64,000 nt of DNA, taken from NCBI GenBank assembly GCA_963650165.1, contig CAVJKX010000009.1, positions 9,822 to 73,821 on the forward strand. The letters are read 5' to 3'. Both the position numbers and the translations under genes were made by a program. Source of the DNA: F23-B02 sp963650165 (GTDB lineage: Bacteria > Bacillota > Clostridia > Oscillospirales > Oscillospiraceae). This document shows, piece by piece, positions 1 through 7,889 of this stretch (position 1 is its first letter; every line of letters starts with the position of its first letter). The notes beneath the pieces were generated by a model, which made no database searches, was not told where the DNA came from, and saw nothing but the letters and a program-made list of their open reading frames with translations.

Positions 1-1
1 T

Positions 2-904
2 TTCGCCTTCCGCGCGATATGCTCGGAGCTGGGTGCCGCGCTCACAACGACGGAGATGGTCAGCGCAAAGGCGCTGTGCTACGGCGATAAGAAAACGCAG
101 AGCCTTCTTTATAATCTCCCGGCCTGCCGGCCCTTTGCCGCGCAGATATTCGGGCATGAGCCGGAGTTCATGGCCGAGGCCGCGCCCATGGCGATCGAAT
201 ATTCCGGCGCGGATATGCTGGATATAAACATGGGCTGTCCCGTCGGCAAGATCGTCAAAAGCGGCGACGGCTCGGCGCTCATGCGCGACCCGGAGCTTGC
301 GGGCAAGATAGTGCAGGCGGTCGTATCGGCTGTCGATGTGCCGGTCACGGTGAAGTTCCGCAAGGGCTTTGACGGCGGCAGCGTGAACGCCGTGGAGTTT
401 GCCCGGATCATGCAGCAGGCGGGAGCCTCGGCGATAGCCGTGCACGGCAGAACACGTGCGCAGATGTACTCCGGCCGCGCGGACTGGGATATCATCCGCG
501 ACGTGAAAAGGGCGGTGTCGATCCCCGTCATCGCAAACGGCGATATCTTCTCCGGCGCGGACGCGGAGCATATCCTGCGCTACACCGGCTGCGAGCTTGC
601 CATGATAGGCCGCGGCATATTCGGCGACCCCTGGCTGTTCTGCGAGGCAAACGCCTATATAGAGGGGACTCCGGCGCCCGAAAGGCCGCCGCTTGCCGAG
701 CGCATGGAGCTTGCCCTGCGGCACACGAAAATGTACGCCGAAAAATTCGGCGAGCGCCTTGCCTGCCTCGAGGCGCGCCACCAGATACCGTGGTATCTCA
801 AGGGAGTGGCATACGCAGGCTACTATAAGCAGCAGCTCGTGAAGGTCGAAACGCTCGACGGGCTCGAGAGGATAATCAGCGGTATCAAGAGAGAGCTGAC
901 ATGA
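2..904 (+). CDS. dusB: tRNA-dihydrouridine synthase (DusB type), 5' partial
   Basis: FMN enzyme that reduces specific uridines of tRNA to dihydrouridine using NADPH. The frame is already open at base 2, and the residues before the first ATG (position 56), ending in TTTEMVSAKAL, are the standard N-terminal Dus block. The real start therefore lies left of the window, probably only about 20-30 residues away. Visible signatures are NMGCP with the catalytic Cys, VKFRKGF, VHGRTR, the NGDIFS loop and the IGRGIFGDPW phosphate-binding end. The stop overlaps the next start by four bases (ATGA), so it is co-translated with the ECF sigma factor; dus genes are often next to unrelated regulators in Firmicutes. 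Family assignment is firm; the DusB subtype is inferred from overall resemblance. Confidence 0.93.
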   Translation, partial: FAFRAICSELGAALTTTEMVSAKALCYGDKKTQSLLYNLPACRPFAAQIFGHEPEFMAEAAPMAIEYSGADMLDINMGCPVGKIVKSGDGSALMRDPELAGKIVQAVVSAVDVPVTVKFRKGFDGGSVNAVEFARIMQQAGASAIAVHGRTRAQMYSGRADWDIIRDVKRAVSIPVIANGDIFSGADAEHILRYTGCELAMIGRGIFGDPWLFCEANAYIEGTPAPERPPLAERMELALRHTKMYAEKFGERLACLEARHQIPWYLKGVAYAGYYKQQLVKVETLDGLERIISGIKRELT

Positions 905-1521
905 ACCAACTTTCCGAAAAAAAGATAATAGACAGAGTCCTCGGGGGTGACGTGAACGCCTTCGAGGAGCTTGTCGTGCACTATGAAAGCACGGTTTACA
1001 GCCTTGCGCTGCGCATGGTGTCAAACCGCGAGGACGCTGCGGATATGACGCAGGAGGCCTTTATAAAGGCCTATAACAGCCTGCCCTCGTTCAGAGGCGA
1101 CAGCAGGTTTTCCTCGTGGCTTTACAGGATAACGTCAAACGTCTGTCTCGATTTTCTGCGCTCGAAAAGCCGGAGGCCGCAGAGCTCGCTGACGACGGAA
1201 AGCGAGGATGACGGCGACGTTCAGCTCGAGCTCCCCGACCCCGCCGCGGGTCCGGAGGAGCTGCTTATGAAAAAGCTGAGCATGCAGTCGCTCTCGGAGG
1301 GGCTGAAGCTTCTGCCGGATAATCAGCGGCAGATACTGGCCATGCGCGAGCTCGGCGGCATGAGCTATGCCGATATAGGCGCGGCGCTCTCGCTCGAGGA
1401 GGGCACGGTCAAGTCGCGCATTTTCCGCGCACGAAAAAAATTGTGCACATTTTTGATTGAAAATGGGAACATTCCCGAAACTTTTGCGTCAAATGTTGTA
1501 AAAGGAGGCGGCAAAACATGA
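901..1521 (+). CDS. ECF-type RNA polymerase sigma factor (SigW/RpoE-like)
   Basis: Alternative sigma factor of 206 residues. Region 2 is clear at about residues 20-85, with the -10 recognition and core-binding block AADMTQEAFIKAYNSLPSF and the following FSSWLYRI. Region 4 is at about residues 135-185 (LPDNQRQILAMRELGGMSYADIG, then EEGTVKSRIFRARKKL, a typical helix-turn-helix). There is no region 1 or 3, as expected for the ECF group. It begins inside the dusB stop (ATGA) and ends overlapping the anti-sigma gene by four bases, so the three are likely one transcript. Its regulon cannot be read from this window. An envelope-stress role is the family norm and is only inferred here. Confidence 0.93.
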   Translation: MNQLSEKKIIDRVLGGDVNAFEELVVHYESTVYSLALRMVSNREDAADMTQEAFIKAYNSLPSFRGDSRFSSWLYRITSNVCLDFLRSKSRRPQSSLTTESEDDGDVQLELPDPAAGPEELLMKKLSMQSLSEGLKLLPDNQRQILAMRELGGMSYADIGAALSLEEGTVKSRIFRARKKLCTFLIENGNIPETFASNVVKGGGKT

Positions 1522-2198
1522 TAGATTGCAATAAGTGCAGAGAGATGATAAGCTGCCTTCTCGACGGCGAGCTGGACGAGGAGGAGCAAGCTTCGGTGCA
1601 TGAGCACATCGCATCCTGCCCCGAGTGCCGCTGCGTGTACGAGGCGTTTTGCGCGATATCCGACGAAATGCGCGAGCCCGAGCCTCTGCCCGAGGGACTG
1701 CATGATAAGATCATGTCCGGCGTCAGGGCAAAGGCAAAGAAGAAAAGCCGCACGGTGTGGATAAAATATTTCTCGGCCGCGGCCTGCCTGGCGCTCGTCA
1801 TCCTTGCCGGAGCGAAAAGCGGCATCCTGAACTGCGACACGAAGGACTTCCTGACGGACGCGCAGACGGTCAGCAGCGGAACAGAGGCGTACGGCTACGG
1901 CGGTGACGAAAGCAGCGAGGACAGACAGCAGCAGAGCGAATTATACGTCGCCGATAAGGTCGACGAGCTCACGGCCGAAAAGCTCGATGAGCTGCTGGGC
2001 CCGGCGCGCGGCGTGAGCGATGCCGTGCCTGACGCCTGCACGGCGGTCACCGACGAAGGCCCCGACTACTGCCTGGAGCTCCCGGACGGGGAAACGCTGC
2101 TCATTTACTTTGACCTCGGCCGCGTCTATGCCGATTTCGGCGACGGTGCGTTCCTCACCTCGGCCACGGCAAAACAGATCAGGGCGCTGCTGGGATAG
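1518..2198 (+). CDS. Zinc-finger anti-sigma factor, single-pass membrane protein
   Basis: 226-residue partner of the upstream sigma factor. The N-terminal cytoplasmic part (residues 1-75) carries a ZAS-type zinc motif, HIASCPEC (H30, C34, C37), preceded by further cysteines C4 and C7. A hydrophobic segment at about residues 83-99 should cross the membrane, leaving an extracytoplasmic domain of about 125 residues that I do not recognise. A strong AGGAGG-type RBS precedes the ATG. Known anti-sigma factors of this type hold the sigma at the membrane until signal-driven proteolysis. That mechanism is inferred from the family; the gene pair and topology are directly visible. Confidence 0.88.
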   Translation: MIDCNKCREMISCLLDGELDEEEQASVHEHIASCPECRCVYEAFCAISDEMREPEPLPEGLHDKIMSGVRAKAKKKSRTVWIKYFSAAACLALVILAGAKSGILNCDTKDFLTDAQTVSSGTEAYGYGGDESSEDRQQQSELYVADKVDELTAEKLDELLGPARGVSDAVPDACTAVTDEGPDYCLELPDGETLLIYFDLGRVYADFGDGAFLTSATAKQIRALLG

Positions 2199-2215
2199 CA
2201 AAAAGCATTCAAATT

Positions 2216-2245
2216 AAGCGGTATCTGTTAAGATGCCGCTTTTTC
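2216..2245 (+). terminator. Intrinsic terminator after the sigma/anti-sigma genes
   Basis: Stem AAGCGG-t-ATCT / AGAT-g-CCGCTT around a GTTA loop, followed by a run of T. It closes the dusB-sigma-anti-sigma transcript and lies immediately before the next promoter. Confidence 0.85.
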
Positions 2246-2247
2246 TG

Positions 2248-2275
2248 TTGACTTTTCCGCATCCCATACTATAAT
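2248..2275 (+). promoter_or_regulatory. Sigma-A promoter for the pyrophosphatase gene
   Basis: TTGACT at 2248-2253, a 16-base spacer, and TATAAT at 2270-2275, directly after a terminator and about 31 bases before the downstream ATG. Confidence 0.8.
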
Positions 2276-2306
2276 TGGATGGCACCTGATTGGGGGAGGT
2301 ATAATA

Positions 2307-3917
2307 ATGAATGAGATCTTTGTGGTGGGACACCGCAACCCGGACACCGATTCGATAGTCGCGGCGATGAGCTATGCGGCGCTGCGCAACGCGCTCGGCG
2401 ACAGGGAGTATGTGGCGGCCTGCCTCGGACATACAAGCGACGAGACGCAGCGCATGCTCGATAAATTCGGCTTCGAGCCGCCGCGCATGATAAACGACGT
2501 GCGCACGCAGGTGCGCGACCTTGATTTCGACACGCCGCCCGCGCTCAGCGCCTCGGTGACGATGAGCAGGGCCTGGTCGATGATGCGCGAGGAAAAGATA
2601 TCGGTCATACCCGTCATAAACGAGGACGGCACGATCTACGGAACGCTCTCGGCCGGCGATATAGCGTCGTACAGCCTGCTGACGATAATAGATTCGCACA
2701 TTGACGATGTTCCGCTGTGCAATATCCTCAGCGTTCTGGAGGGAAAGGTGCTCAACGAGGACGCGGAGCTGTTCGACTGCATCGCGGGAAACGTAGTCAT
2801 CGCGCTGCCGCAGAGCTGTGAAACGCTGCTTTTCAACGATCCCGACAGCATCGTGCTGTGCGGCGATCAGCCCGACATGGTCGAGCGTGCGCTGAAGCTG
2901 GGCGTAAACTGCATCGTCCTGTGCCAGAACGAGGCCAAAAAGGAGTGGCTCGAGCACGCGGGAAAGACCTGTATTATATCCACGCCCTTTGACGCCGCGC
3001 GTGTTTCAAAGCTCATCTATCAGGCCATACCCATATCGCGCCCCTGCCACACGGACGATACGATATGCTTCCACCTGAGCGATTACATAGACGATGTGCG
3101 CGAGGAGGTGCTCAAGAGCCGCTACCGCTGCTACCCCGTGCTCGACGAGAACGAGAAGGTAGTCGGCACGCTGTCGAGATACCACCTGCTGCGCCCGCGC
3201 AGAAAGCGCGTCGTGCTCGTTGACCACAACGAGAAGGCGCAGGCCGTCGCGGGGCTCGAGCAGGCCGAGATACTCGAGATCATCGACCACCACCGCCTTG
3301 CCGATATCCAGACCGCGCAGCCGATACGCATGCGCAACGAGCCCGTCGGCAGCACGACGACGATCATCTGCGGCATGTACCAGGAGCACGGTGTCATGCC
3401 CTCGCCGGCGATGGCGGGGCTCATGGCGGCGGCCATACTGTCGGATACCGTCATGTTCAAATCGCCCACCTGCACCAAGCGCGACATAGCGCTTGCCGAG
3501 CGTATGGCACGCATAGCAAACGTTTCGCTCGAGGCGCTGGGCAAGGAGCTGTTCTCCGGCTCGGGAGACTCAAAGCCCGTATACGAGCTCCTGCGCTCCG
3601 ACTTCAAGGAGTTCCACATCTCCGGCCAGATCCTCGGCGTCGGCCAGATAACGACGCTCGACTCCGAAAAAATGCTCGAGCGGCGCGGGGAGTTTCTCGA
3701 CGAGATGCGCCGTATGAAGGCCGACCACGGCTACGATATGGTCATTTTAATGCTCACCGACGTTCTCCTCGAGGGCACCGAGCTCCTCTACATCGGCAGC
3801 GACGACACTATCCGCCGCGCCTTCTCCGTCGAGCCCCGTGACAACGCCCTCTTCCTGCCCGGCGTCATGAGCCGCAAGAAGCAGATAATTCCCATGCTGA
3901 CTGCCCTCTGGGGCTGA
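2307..3917 (+). CDS. ppaC: Manganese-dependent inorganic pyrophosphatase with CBS-DRTGG regulatory insert
   Basis: Class II (DHH-family) pyrophosphatase, hydrolysing pyrophosphate to phosphate. The first catalytic block is VVGHRNPDTDSI near residue 8 (H-x3-D-x-D metal ligands). The DHH block LEIIDHHRLADI and GSTTT lie in the second half of the N-lobe, and the DHHA2-type C-terminal lobe contains the late Arg/Lys cluster SRKKQ. At 536 residues it is far longer than the roughly 310-residue minimal enzyme. The extra 240 residues between the two blocks match the CBS-DRTGG-CBS insert that binds adenine nucleotides or Ap4A in clostridial homologues. The start is set by a GGGGGAGG RBS 7 bases upstream. 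Monocistronic, with its own promoter. Confidence 0.93.
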   Translation: MNEIFVVGHRNPDTDSIVAAMSYAALRNALGDREYVAACLGHTSDETQRMLDKFGFEPPRMINDVRTQVRDLDFDTPPALSASVTMSRAWSMMREEKISVIPVINEDGTIYGTLSAGDIASYSLLTIIDSHIDDVPLCNILSVLEGKVLNEDAELFDCIAGNVVIALPQSCETLLFNDPDSIVLCGDQPDMVERALKLGVNCIVLCQNEAKKEWLEHAGKTCIISTPFDAARVSKLIYQAIPISRPCHTDDTICFHLSDYIDDVREEVLKSRYRCYPVLDENEKVVGTLSRYHLLRPRRKRVVLVDHNEKAQAVAGLEQAEILEIIDHHRLADIQTAQPIRMRNEPVGSTTTIICGMYQEHGVMPSPAMAGLMAAAILSDTVMFKSPTCTKRDIALAERMARIANVSLEALGKELFSGSGDSKPVYELLRSDFKEFHISGQILGVGQITTLDSEKMLERRGEFLDEMRRMKADHGYDMVILMLTDVLLEGTELLYIGSDDTIRRAFSVEPRDNALFLPGVMSRKKQIIPMLTALWG

Positions 3918-3920
3918 TCC

Positions 3921-4290
3921 CGGCGGCCAAAATCCGCCCGTGCGGCGTTAAAGGCCTTGCACATACACAAAGTATGCGCTTCGGCCTTTGCCTTGCCCGG
4001 ACGCATTTTATCTCGCCGGGAGGGCGGCCAAAATCCGCCCGCGCGGTGTTAAAGAGTCTTGCATATACACAAAGTATGCGCTTCGGCCTTTGCCTTGCCC
4101 GGACGCATTTTATCTCGCCGGGAGGGCGGCCAAAATCCGCCCGCGCGGTGTTAAAGAGTCTTGCATATACACAAAGTATGCGCTTCGGCCTTTGCCTTGC
4201 CCGGACGCATTTTATCTCGCCGGGAGGGCGGCCAAAAATGCCCGCGCGGCGTTAAAGGCCTTTCATATACACAAAGTATGCGCAGGGTCT
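3921..4290. repeat. Tandem 102-bp intergenic repeat array, about 3.5 copies
   Basis: Three complete and one partial near-identical units with a period of 101-102 bases (landmark GGCGGCC at 3922, 4023, 4125 and 4227). The landmark ATACACAAAGTAT lies at 3963, 4065, 4167 and 4267. Each unit contains a GGGCGG/CCGCCC inverted repeat and the block TTGCCCGGACGCATTTTATC. The 13-base landmark occurs once more in the palindromic element at 23479-23640, which suggests a dispersed family. Because 102 is divisible by three, open frames run through the array, but they have no ribosome binding site and I do not regard them as genes. Confidence 0.9.
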
Positions 4291-4351
4291 GCTCCCCCGT
4301 TTTGCATAAAAGAACTCTTTTTGCGGCGCTAAATTTGTTCAAAAGCGGCAA

Positions 4352-4380
4352 TTGACAAGGAGCTTTCCCGTGAGTATAAT
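4352..4380 (+). promoter_or_regulatory. Consensus sigma-A promoter of the aromatic amino-acid operon
   Basis: TTGACA at 4352-4357, exactly 17 bases, then TATAAT at 4375-4380: a full consensus match. Transcription should begin near 4387, giving a leader of about 285 bases before pheA. Confidence 0.88.
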
Positions 4381-4412
4381 TTAAAATCATCAGGGAAAGC
4401 GAGGATACGGAT

Positions 4413-4574
4413 ATGACATGCTGCAATGCTAACATGAATAATTCTTCCGTGTCTGAGTCTGCCCGCAGTGCATTTGTGTCCTTTAACGCAGTACGATTTT
4501 ATTCGTACTGCGTTTTTTATTATTTCGGCTGGAGCAATTCGGCCGGGGCAGAGGACTTGACAATGTACGCGTAA
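4413..4574 (+). CDS. Possible leader peptide of the aromatic operon (53 codons)
   Basis: Short reading frame inside the pheA leader, 26 bases after the predicted transcription start, with a GAGG ribosome binding site at 4401-4404 at good spacing. Codons 21-40 are strikingly aromatic: Phe at 21, 24, 29, 35 and 38, Tyr at 30, 32, 36 and 37, and Trp at 40. The terminator hairpin at 4486-4519 starts at about codon 25, so a ribosome stalled at Phe21 or Phe24 would cover the 5' arm and could prevent termination. Caution: part of the aromatic richness comes automatically from the U-rich terminator tract, and the frame runs through the hairpin instead of ending before it. Translation is inferred. Confidence 0.4.
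   Translation: MTCCNANMNNSSVSESARSAFVSFNAVRFYSYCVFYYFGWSNSAGAEDLTMYA
4486..4519 (+). terminator. Leader terminator / putative attenuator 1 upstream of pheA
   Basis: An 11-bp perfect stem, ACGCAGTACGA / TCGTACTGCGT, with a 6-base loop followed by TTTTTT. It sits between the operon promoter and the first structural gene, so it must be conditionally bypassed for the operon to be expressed. Confidence 0.85.
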
Positions 4575-4610
4575 GTGCCGCGTGAGAAAGCGGCGGATAT
4601 TTGTCATTGA

Positions 4611-4650
4611 ATGCGGTTCCTTTGCCAAAAAGGGACCGCATATTTTTATT
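4611..4650 (+). terminator. Second leader terminator / putative attenuator 2, just before pheA
   Basis: Stem ATGCGGTtCC / GGgACCGCAT followed by TATTTTTATT, ending only about 21 bases before the pheA ATG. Two terminators in series in one leader suggest tight or dual control. No T-box signature (GGGTGG-type motif) is present. Confidence 0.75.
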
Positions 4651-4671
4651 GAAAAAAACCGAGGTATAAGC

Positions 4672-5778
4672 ATGAACGAACTTGAAACTTCCAGAAACGA
4701 AATAAGCCGCATCGATAAGGAGATGGCCAAGCTCTTTGAGCAGCGTATGCACGCCTGCGCCGCCGTTGCCGATTATAAAAGGCGCCACGGCCTGTCGGTC
4801 AAGGACTGCGTGCGCGAAAAGGAGCTCATAGAGCATAACCGTGCGCTTATAGAAAGCGCCGATATCGAGGCATACTATGTGCAGTTTCTCAAAAAGACCA
4901 TAGAGCTCTCATGCGAGTATCAGTCCAAGCTTTTAAACGGCATGCGCGTGACCTACTGCGGTGTCGAGGGCGCGTTCGGCTACATGGCGGCAAAGCGCAT
5001 GTTCCCGGAGGCCGAGCTCATCGCGTATTCCGATTTCGGCGACGCGTATGCGGCCGTCGAGCGCGGAGAATACGACTGCGTGGTGCTGCCGCTTGAAAAC
5101 AGTGCGGCCGGCGAGGTCGGAACGGTCATGGACCTCATCTTCTCCGGCGAGCTGTTCGTAAATCAGGTCATCGACCTTCCGATAGTTCACAATCTGCTCG
5201 GCCCGGACGGCGCGACGCTCGACGGAGTAAAGACCGTCATAAGCCATCCGCAGGCGCTCGACCAGTGCGGCGAATATATCCGTGCGCACGGCTTTGAGAC
5301 GGAGACCTTTTCAAACACCGCCCTTGCCGCGCAGTATGTAAAGGAAAAGGACGACGCCTCCGTCGCGGCGATAGCCTCGGACGAGACAAGCTCCATATTC
5401 GGCCTTGAGATCATCGACAAGGCGATAAACGACAGCCGCACGAACACCACGCGCTTTGCGGCGCTCTCGCGCTCGCAGAACCGCCCCGCAAACATGTCAA
5501 GCCGCGCCGAGGAAAACTTCATCCTCGTGTTCACGGTCAAAAACGAGGCCGGTGCTCTCGCGCAGACGCTGAATATAATCGGTGCGCACGGCTTCAATAT
5601 GCGCAACCTCCGCTCGCGTCCGATGAAGGATCTGCAGTGGAACTACTTCTTCTACATCGAGGCCGAGGGCAACATAAACAACGAAAACGGACAGGATATG
5701 CTCCGCGAGCTGTCGGCGATATGCGCAAAGCTCAAGCTCGTCGGCACCTATTACTCAAATCTTAAAATCGGAGAGTGA
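4672..5778 (+). CDS. pheA: Bifunctional chorismate mutase / prephenate dehydratase (P-protein)
   Basis: Converts chorismate to prephenate and then phenylpyruvate, the committed step to phenylalanine. Residues 1-85 form the AroH-type chorismate mutase domain (SRIDKEMAKLFEQRM, then ADYKR). Residues 95-280 are the dehydratase, with GVEGAFGYMAAKRMFP, LPLENSAAGEVGTV and the catalytic NTTRF motif. From about residue 290 follows an ACT domain (GALAQTLNIIGAHGFNMRN, then SRP) that normally binds Phe for feedback inhibition. The ATG at 4672 is chosen because a GAGG RBS lies at 4661-4664; an upstream in-frame ATG at 4582 would run through the second attenuator hairpin. First gene of the aromatic operon. 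Confidence 0.96.
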   Translation: MNELETSRNEISRIDKEMAKLFEQRMHACAAVADYKRRHGLSVKDCVREKELIEHNRALIESADIEAYYVQFLKKTIELSCEYQSKLLNGMRVTYCGVEGAFGYMAAKRMFPEAELIAYSDFGDAYAAVERGEYDCVVLPLENSAAGEVGTVMDLIFSGELFVNQVIDLPIVHNLLGPDGATLDGVKTVISHPQALDQCGEYIRAHGFETETFSNTALAAQYVKEKDDASVAAIASDETSSIFGLEIIDKAINDSRTNTTRFAALSRSQNRPANMSSRAEENFILVFTVKNEAGALAQTLNIIGAHGFNMRNLRSRPMKDLQWNYFFYIEAEGNINNENGQDMLRELSAICAKLKLVGTYYSNLKIGE

Positions 5779-5784
5779 CTTAAT

Positions 5785-6792
5785 ATGATCGTCCCCGTAA
5801 AAACCGACACATGGGATTATGATATCGTGCTCGAGCCCGGCGCACTGAAAAAGGCGGGCGAGCTTCTGGACCTGAAGCGCCGCGTGCTCATCGTAACGGA
5901 CAGCGGCGTGCCCGCGCAGTACGCCGAGACGCTTGCCGCGCAGTGCGCAAAGGCCGTTATCGTGACCGTTCCGCAGGGCGAAAAAAGCAAATGCTTCGAG
6001 GAGCTGCGGCACATTCTGAAGGAAATGCTGGACAATTCGTTTACGAGAGGCGACTGCGTCGCCGCCGTCGGCGGCGGCGTCGTGGGCGACCTGAGCGGCT
6101 TTGCGGCCTCCTGCTATATGCGCGGCGTGGATTTTTACAATATCCCGACAACGCTCCTGTCGCAGGTCGATTCCTCCATCGGCGGCAAAACGGCCATCGA
6201 CTTCGAAGGCGTGAAAAACATAGTCGGCGCGTTTTATCAGCCCAAAAAGGTCATCATAGACCCTGAGGTCCTGTCAACGCTTTCGCGCCGCCAGCTCATG
6301 GCGGGGCTCTGCGAGGCGATAAAAATGGCAGCGACGAGCGACGAGGAGCTGTTTGAGCTCATCGAGCGCAGCTCGGATCTCACGGCGGATCTGCCGCAGA
6401 TAATTTACCGTGCGCTCATGATAAAAAGGAGCGTCGTCGAGCTCGACCCGCGCGAAACCGGCTTGAGAAAGATACTGAACTTCGGCCACACCATAGGCCA
6501 CGCGATCGAGAGCTTCAATGAGGGCAGGCTCCTGCACGGCGAGTGCGTCGCCCTCGGCATGCTGCCTATGAGCGCTCCCGCGCCCCGCGCGAGGATAAAG
6601 GCGCTGCTTGAAAAATACGGCGTGCCGACGGTGACAGAGCAGTCGGCAGAGGAACTCAGGCCGTATCTTATGCACGATAAGAAAATGGCCGCCGACGGCA
6701 TTTCGGCAGTAGTTCTCGACGAGCTCGGCATGTTCCGGCTCTGCCGCATGAGCGCCGACGAGATACTCTCGCGTCTGGAGGGAGCGGAATGA
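5785..6792 (+). CDS. aroB: 3-dehydroquinate synthase
   Basis: Second step of the shikimate pathway, turning DAHP into 3-dehydroquinate with NAD and a divalent metal. At 335 residues it is the usual length. Visible are GGGVVGDLSGFAAS (nucleotide binding), the block TTLLSQVDSSIGGKTAID, the KAIKM-like stretch EAIKMA, and the metal ligands in NFGHTIGHAIES and HGECVALGM. It starts 6 bases after pheA and overlaps aroC by four bases (ATGA), so it is translationally coupled. Confidence 0.97.
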   Translation: MIVPVKTDTWDYDIVLEPGALKKAGELLDLKRRVLIVTDSGVPAQYAETLAAQCAKAVIVTVPQGEKSKCFEELRHILKEMLDNSFTRGDCVAAVGGGVVGDLSGFAASCYMRGVDFYNIPTTLLSQVDSSIGGKTAIDFEGVKNIVGAFYQPKKVIIDPEVLSTLSRRQLMAGLCEAIKMAATSDEELFELIERSSDLTADLPQIIYRALMIKRSVVELDPRETGLRKILNFGHTIGHAIESFNEGRLLHGECVALGMLPMSAPAPRARIKALLEKYGVPTVTEQSAEELRPYLMHDKKMAADGISAVVLDELGMFRLCRMSADEILSRLEGAE

Positions 6793-7889
6793 AAAACACA
6801 TTCGGTCAGAGCGTGTGCCTGACGCTCTTCGGCGAAAGCCACGGCGAGGCGATAGGCTGCGTCATAGACGGCCTCGCGCCCGGCCTTGCGGTCGATGAGA
6901 GCTTCATTGCCCGCAGGCTCGAGCTTCGCCGCCCGTCCTCGGCGCTGGACACGCCGCGCCGGGAAAAGGACGAGTTTAAGATAATAAGCGGTGCGTTTAA
7001 CGGAAAAACGACCGGCACGCCGCTGTGCATCGTCATTCCCAACGAGAACACGCGCAGCGGAGATTACAGCTACGGCGTACCGCGCCCCTCGCACGCCGAT
7101 TACGCGGCCAACCGCAAGTATCACGGCTTTGAGGACTACCGCGGCGGCGGGCATTTTTCCGGCAGGATCACCGCGGCGCTCGTGGCTGCCGGAGGCGTGC
7201 TCATACCGGCGCTCGAGGGCATCGGCATAAGCCTCGCAACGCATATTTATAAGTGCGCCGGCGTCTGCGACCGCCCCGTGGGAGACATTGAAAGCGATAT
7301 ACGGGCGCTTTCGGGAAAAAGCTTCCCCGTCCTCGATGACGGACGCGGCGAGGAGATGGCGCGCTGCATACTGGAGGCCGGGGCGGCCTCCGACAGCGTC
7401 GGCGGCGTGACGGAAACGCTCGTCTGCGGCGTTCCGGCCGGACTCGGCGAGCCGTGGTTTGACAGCGTCGAGAGCCTTATATCGCACGCGGCCTTCTCCC
7501 TCGGCGGCATCAAGGGGATCGAGTTCGGCGCGGGCTTTACCGCGGCGGATATGCGCGGCAGCGGCTGCAACGATCCGTTCAGGATGGAAAACGGCAGGGT
7601 GGTCACGAAAACGAACAACTCCGGCGGCATAAACGGCGGCATAACAAACGGCATGCCCATCGTTTTCCGCTGCGCGGTGAAGCCCACGCCCTCGATAGCG
7701 CGGCCGCAGGAAACGGTCGATTTTATAAAAAACGAAAATACGGAGCTGAGCATACACGGGCGGCACGATCCGGCGATAATCCGCAGGATATGCCCGGTGC
7801 TTGACAGCGTCGCGGCGCTGTGCCTTGCCGATATGCTCAGCCTGCGATACGGCACGGACGTGCTGACGAAAGGAGTGCATACGGAATGA
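6789..7889 (+). CDS. aroC: Chorismate synthase
   Basis: Last step of the common aromatic pathway, eliminating phosphate from EPSP to give chorismate with reduced FMN. The 366-residue protein has the family signatures GESHGEAIGCVIDG at the N-terminus, RPSHADYAANRKY and FSGRITAALVAAG in the middle, and NNSGGINGGITNGMPI with the conserved RHDP near the end. The overlap with aroB upstream and with the aroE-aroK gene downstream (ATGA in both cases) makes it a tightly coupled member of the operon. It carries no flavin reductase domain, so it is the monofunctional type that needs externally reduced flavin. Confidence 0.97.
   Translation: MKNTFGQSVCLTLFGESHGEAIGCVIDGLAPGLAVDESFIARRLELRRPSSALDTPRREKDEFKIISGAFNGKTTGTPLCIVIPNENTRSGDYSYGVPRPSHADYAANRKYHGFEDYRGGGHFSGRITAALVAAGGVLIPALEGIGISLATHIYKCAGVCDRPVGDIESDIRALSGKSFPVLDDGRGEEMARCILEAGAASDSVGGVTETLVCGVPAGLGEPWFDSVESLISHAAFSLGGIKGIEFGAGFTAADMRGSGCNDPFRMENGRVVTKTNNSGGINGGITNGMPIVFRCAVKPTPSIARPQETVDFIKNENTELSIHGRHDPAIIRRICPVLDSVAALCLADMLSLRYGTDVLTKGVHTE

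Noticed and set aside
901..2198. Anti-sigma/sigma pair as regulator of the phage-like block.
   Set aside because: It is 22 kb away and co-transcribed with dusB; nothing ties it to the cassette.
3921..4290. Possible CRISPR array.
   Set aside because: Units are 102 bases and directly abutting, without unique spacers; no cas genes nearby.
3974..4332. Open frames of 93-114 codons with internal 34-residue repeats.
   Set aside because: They arise because the 102-base repeat is a multiple of three; no RBS, and both frames are equally open.
4387..4671. T-box riboswitch in the pheA leader.
   Set aside because: No GGGTGG-type T-box sequence or stem I features; the first terminator comes only about 100 bases after the start.
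6405..7880. 491-codon minus-strand frame over aroB/aroC.
   Set aside because: Shadow of overlapping aro genes with clear catalytic motifs.
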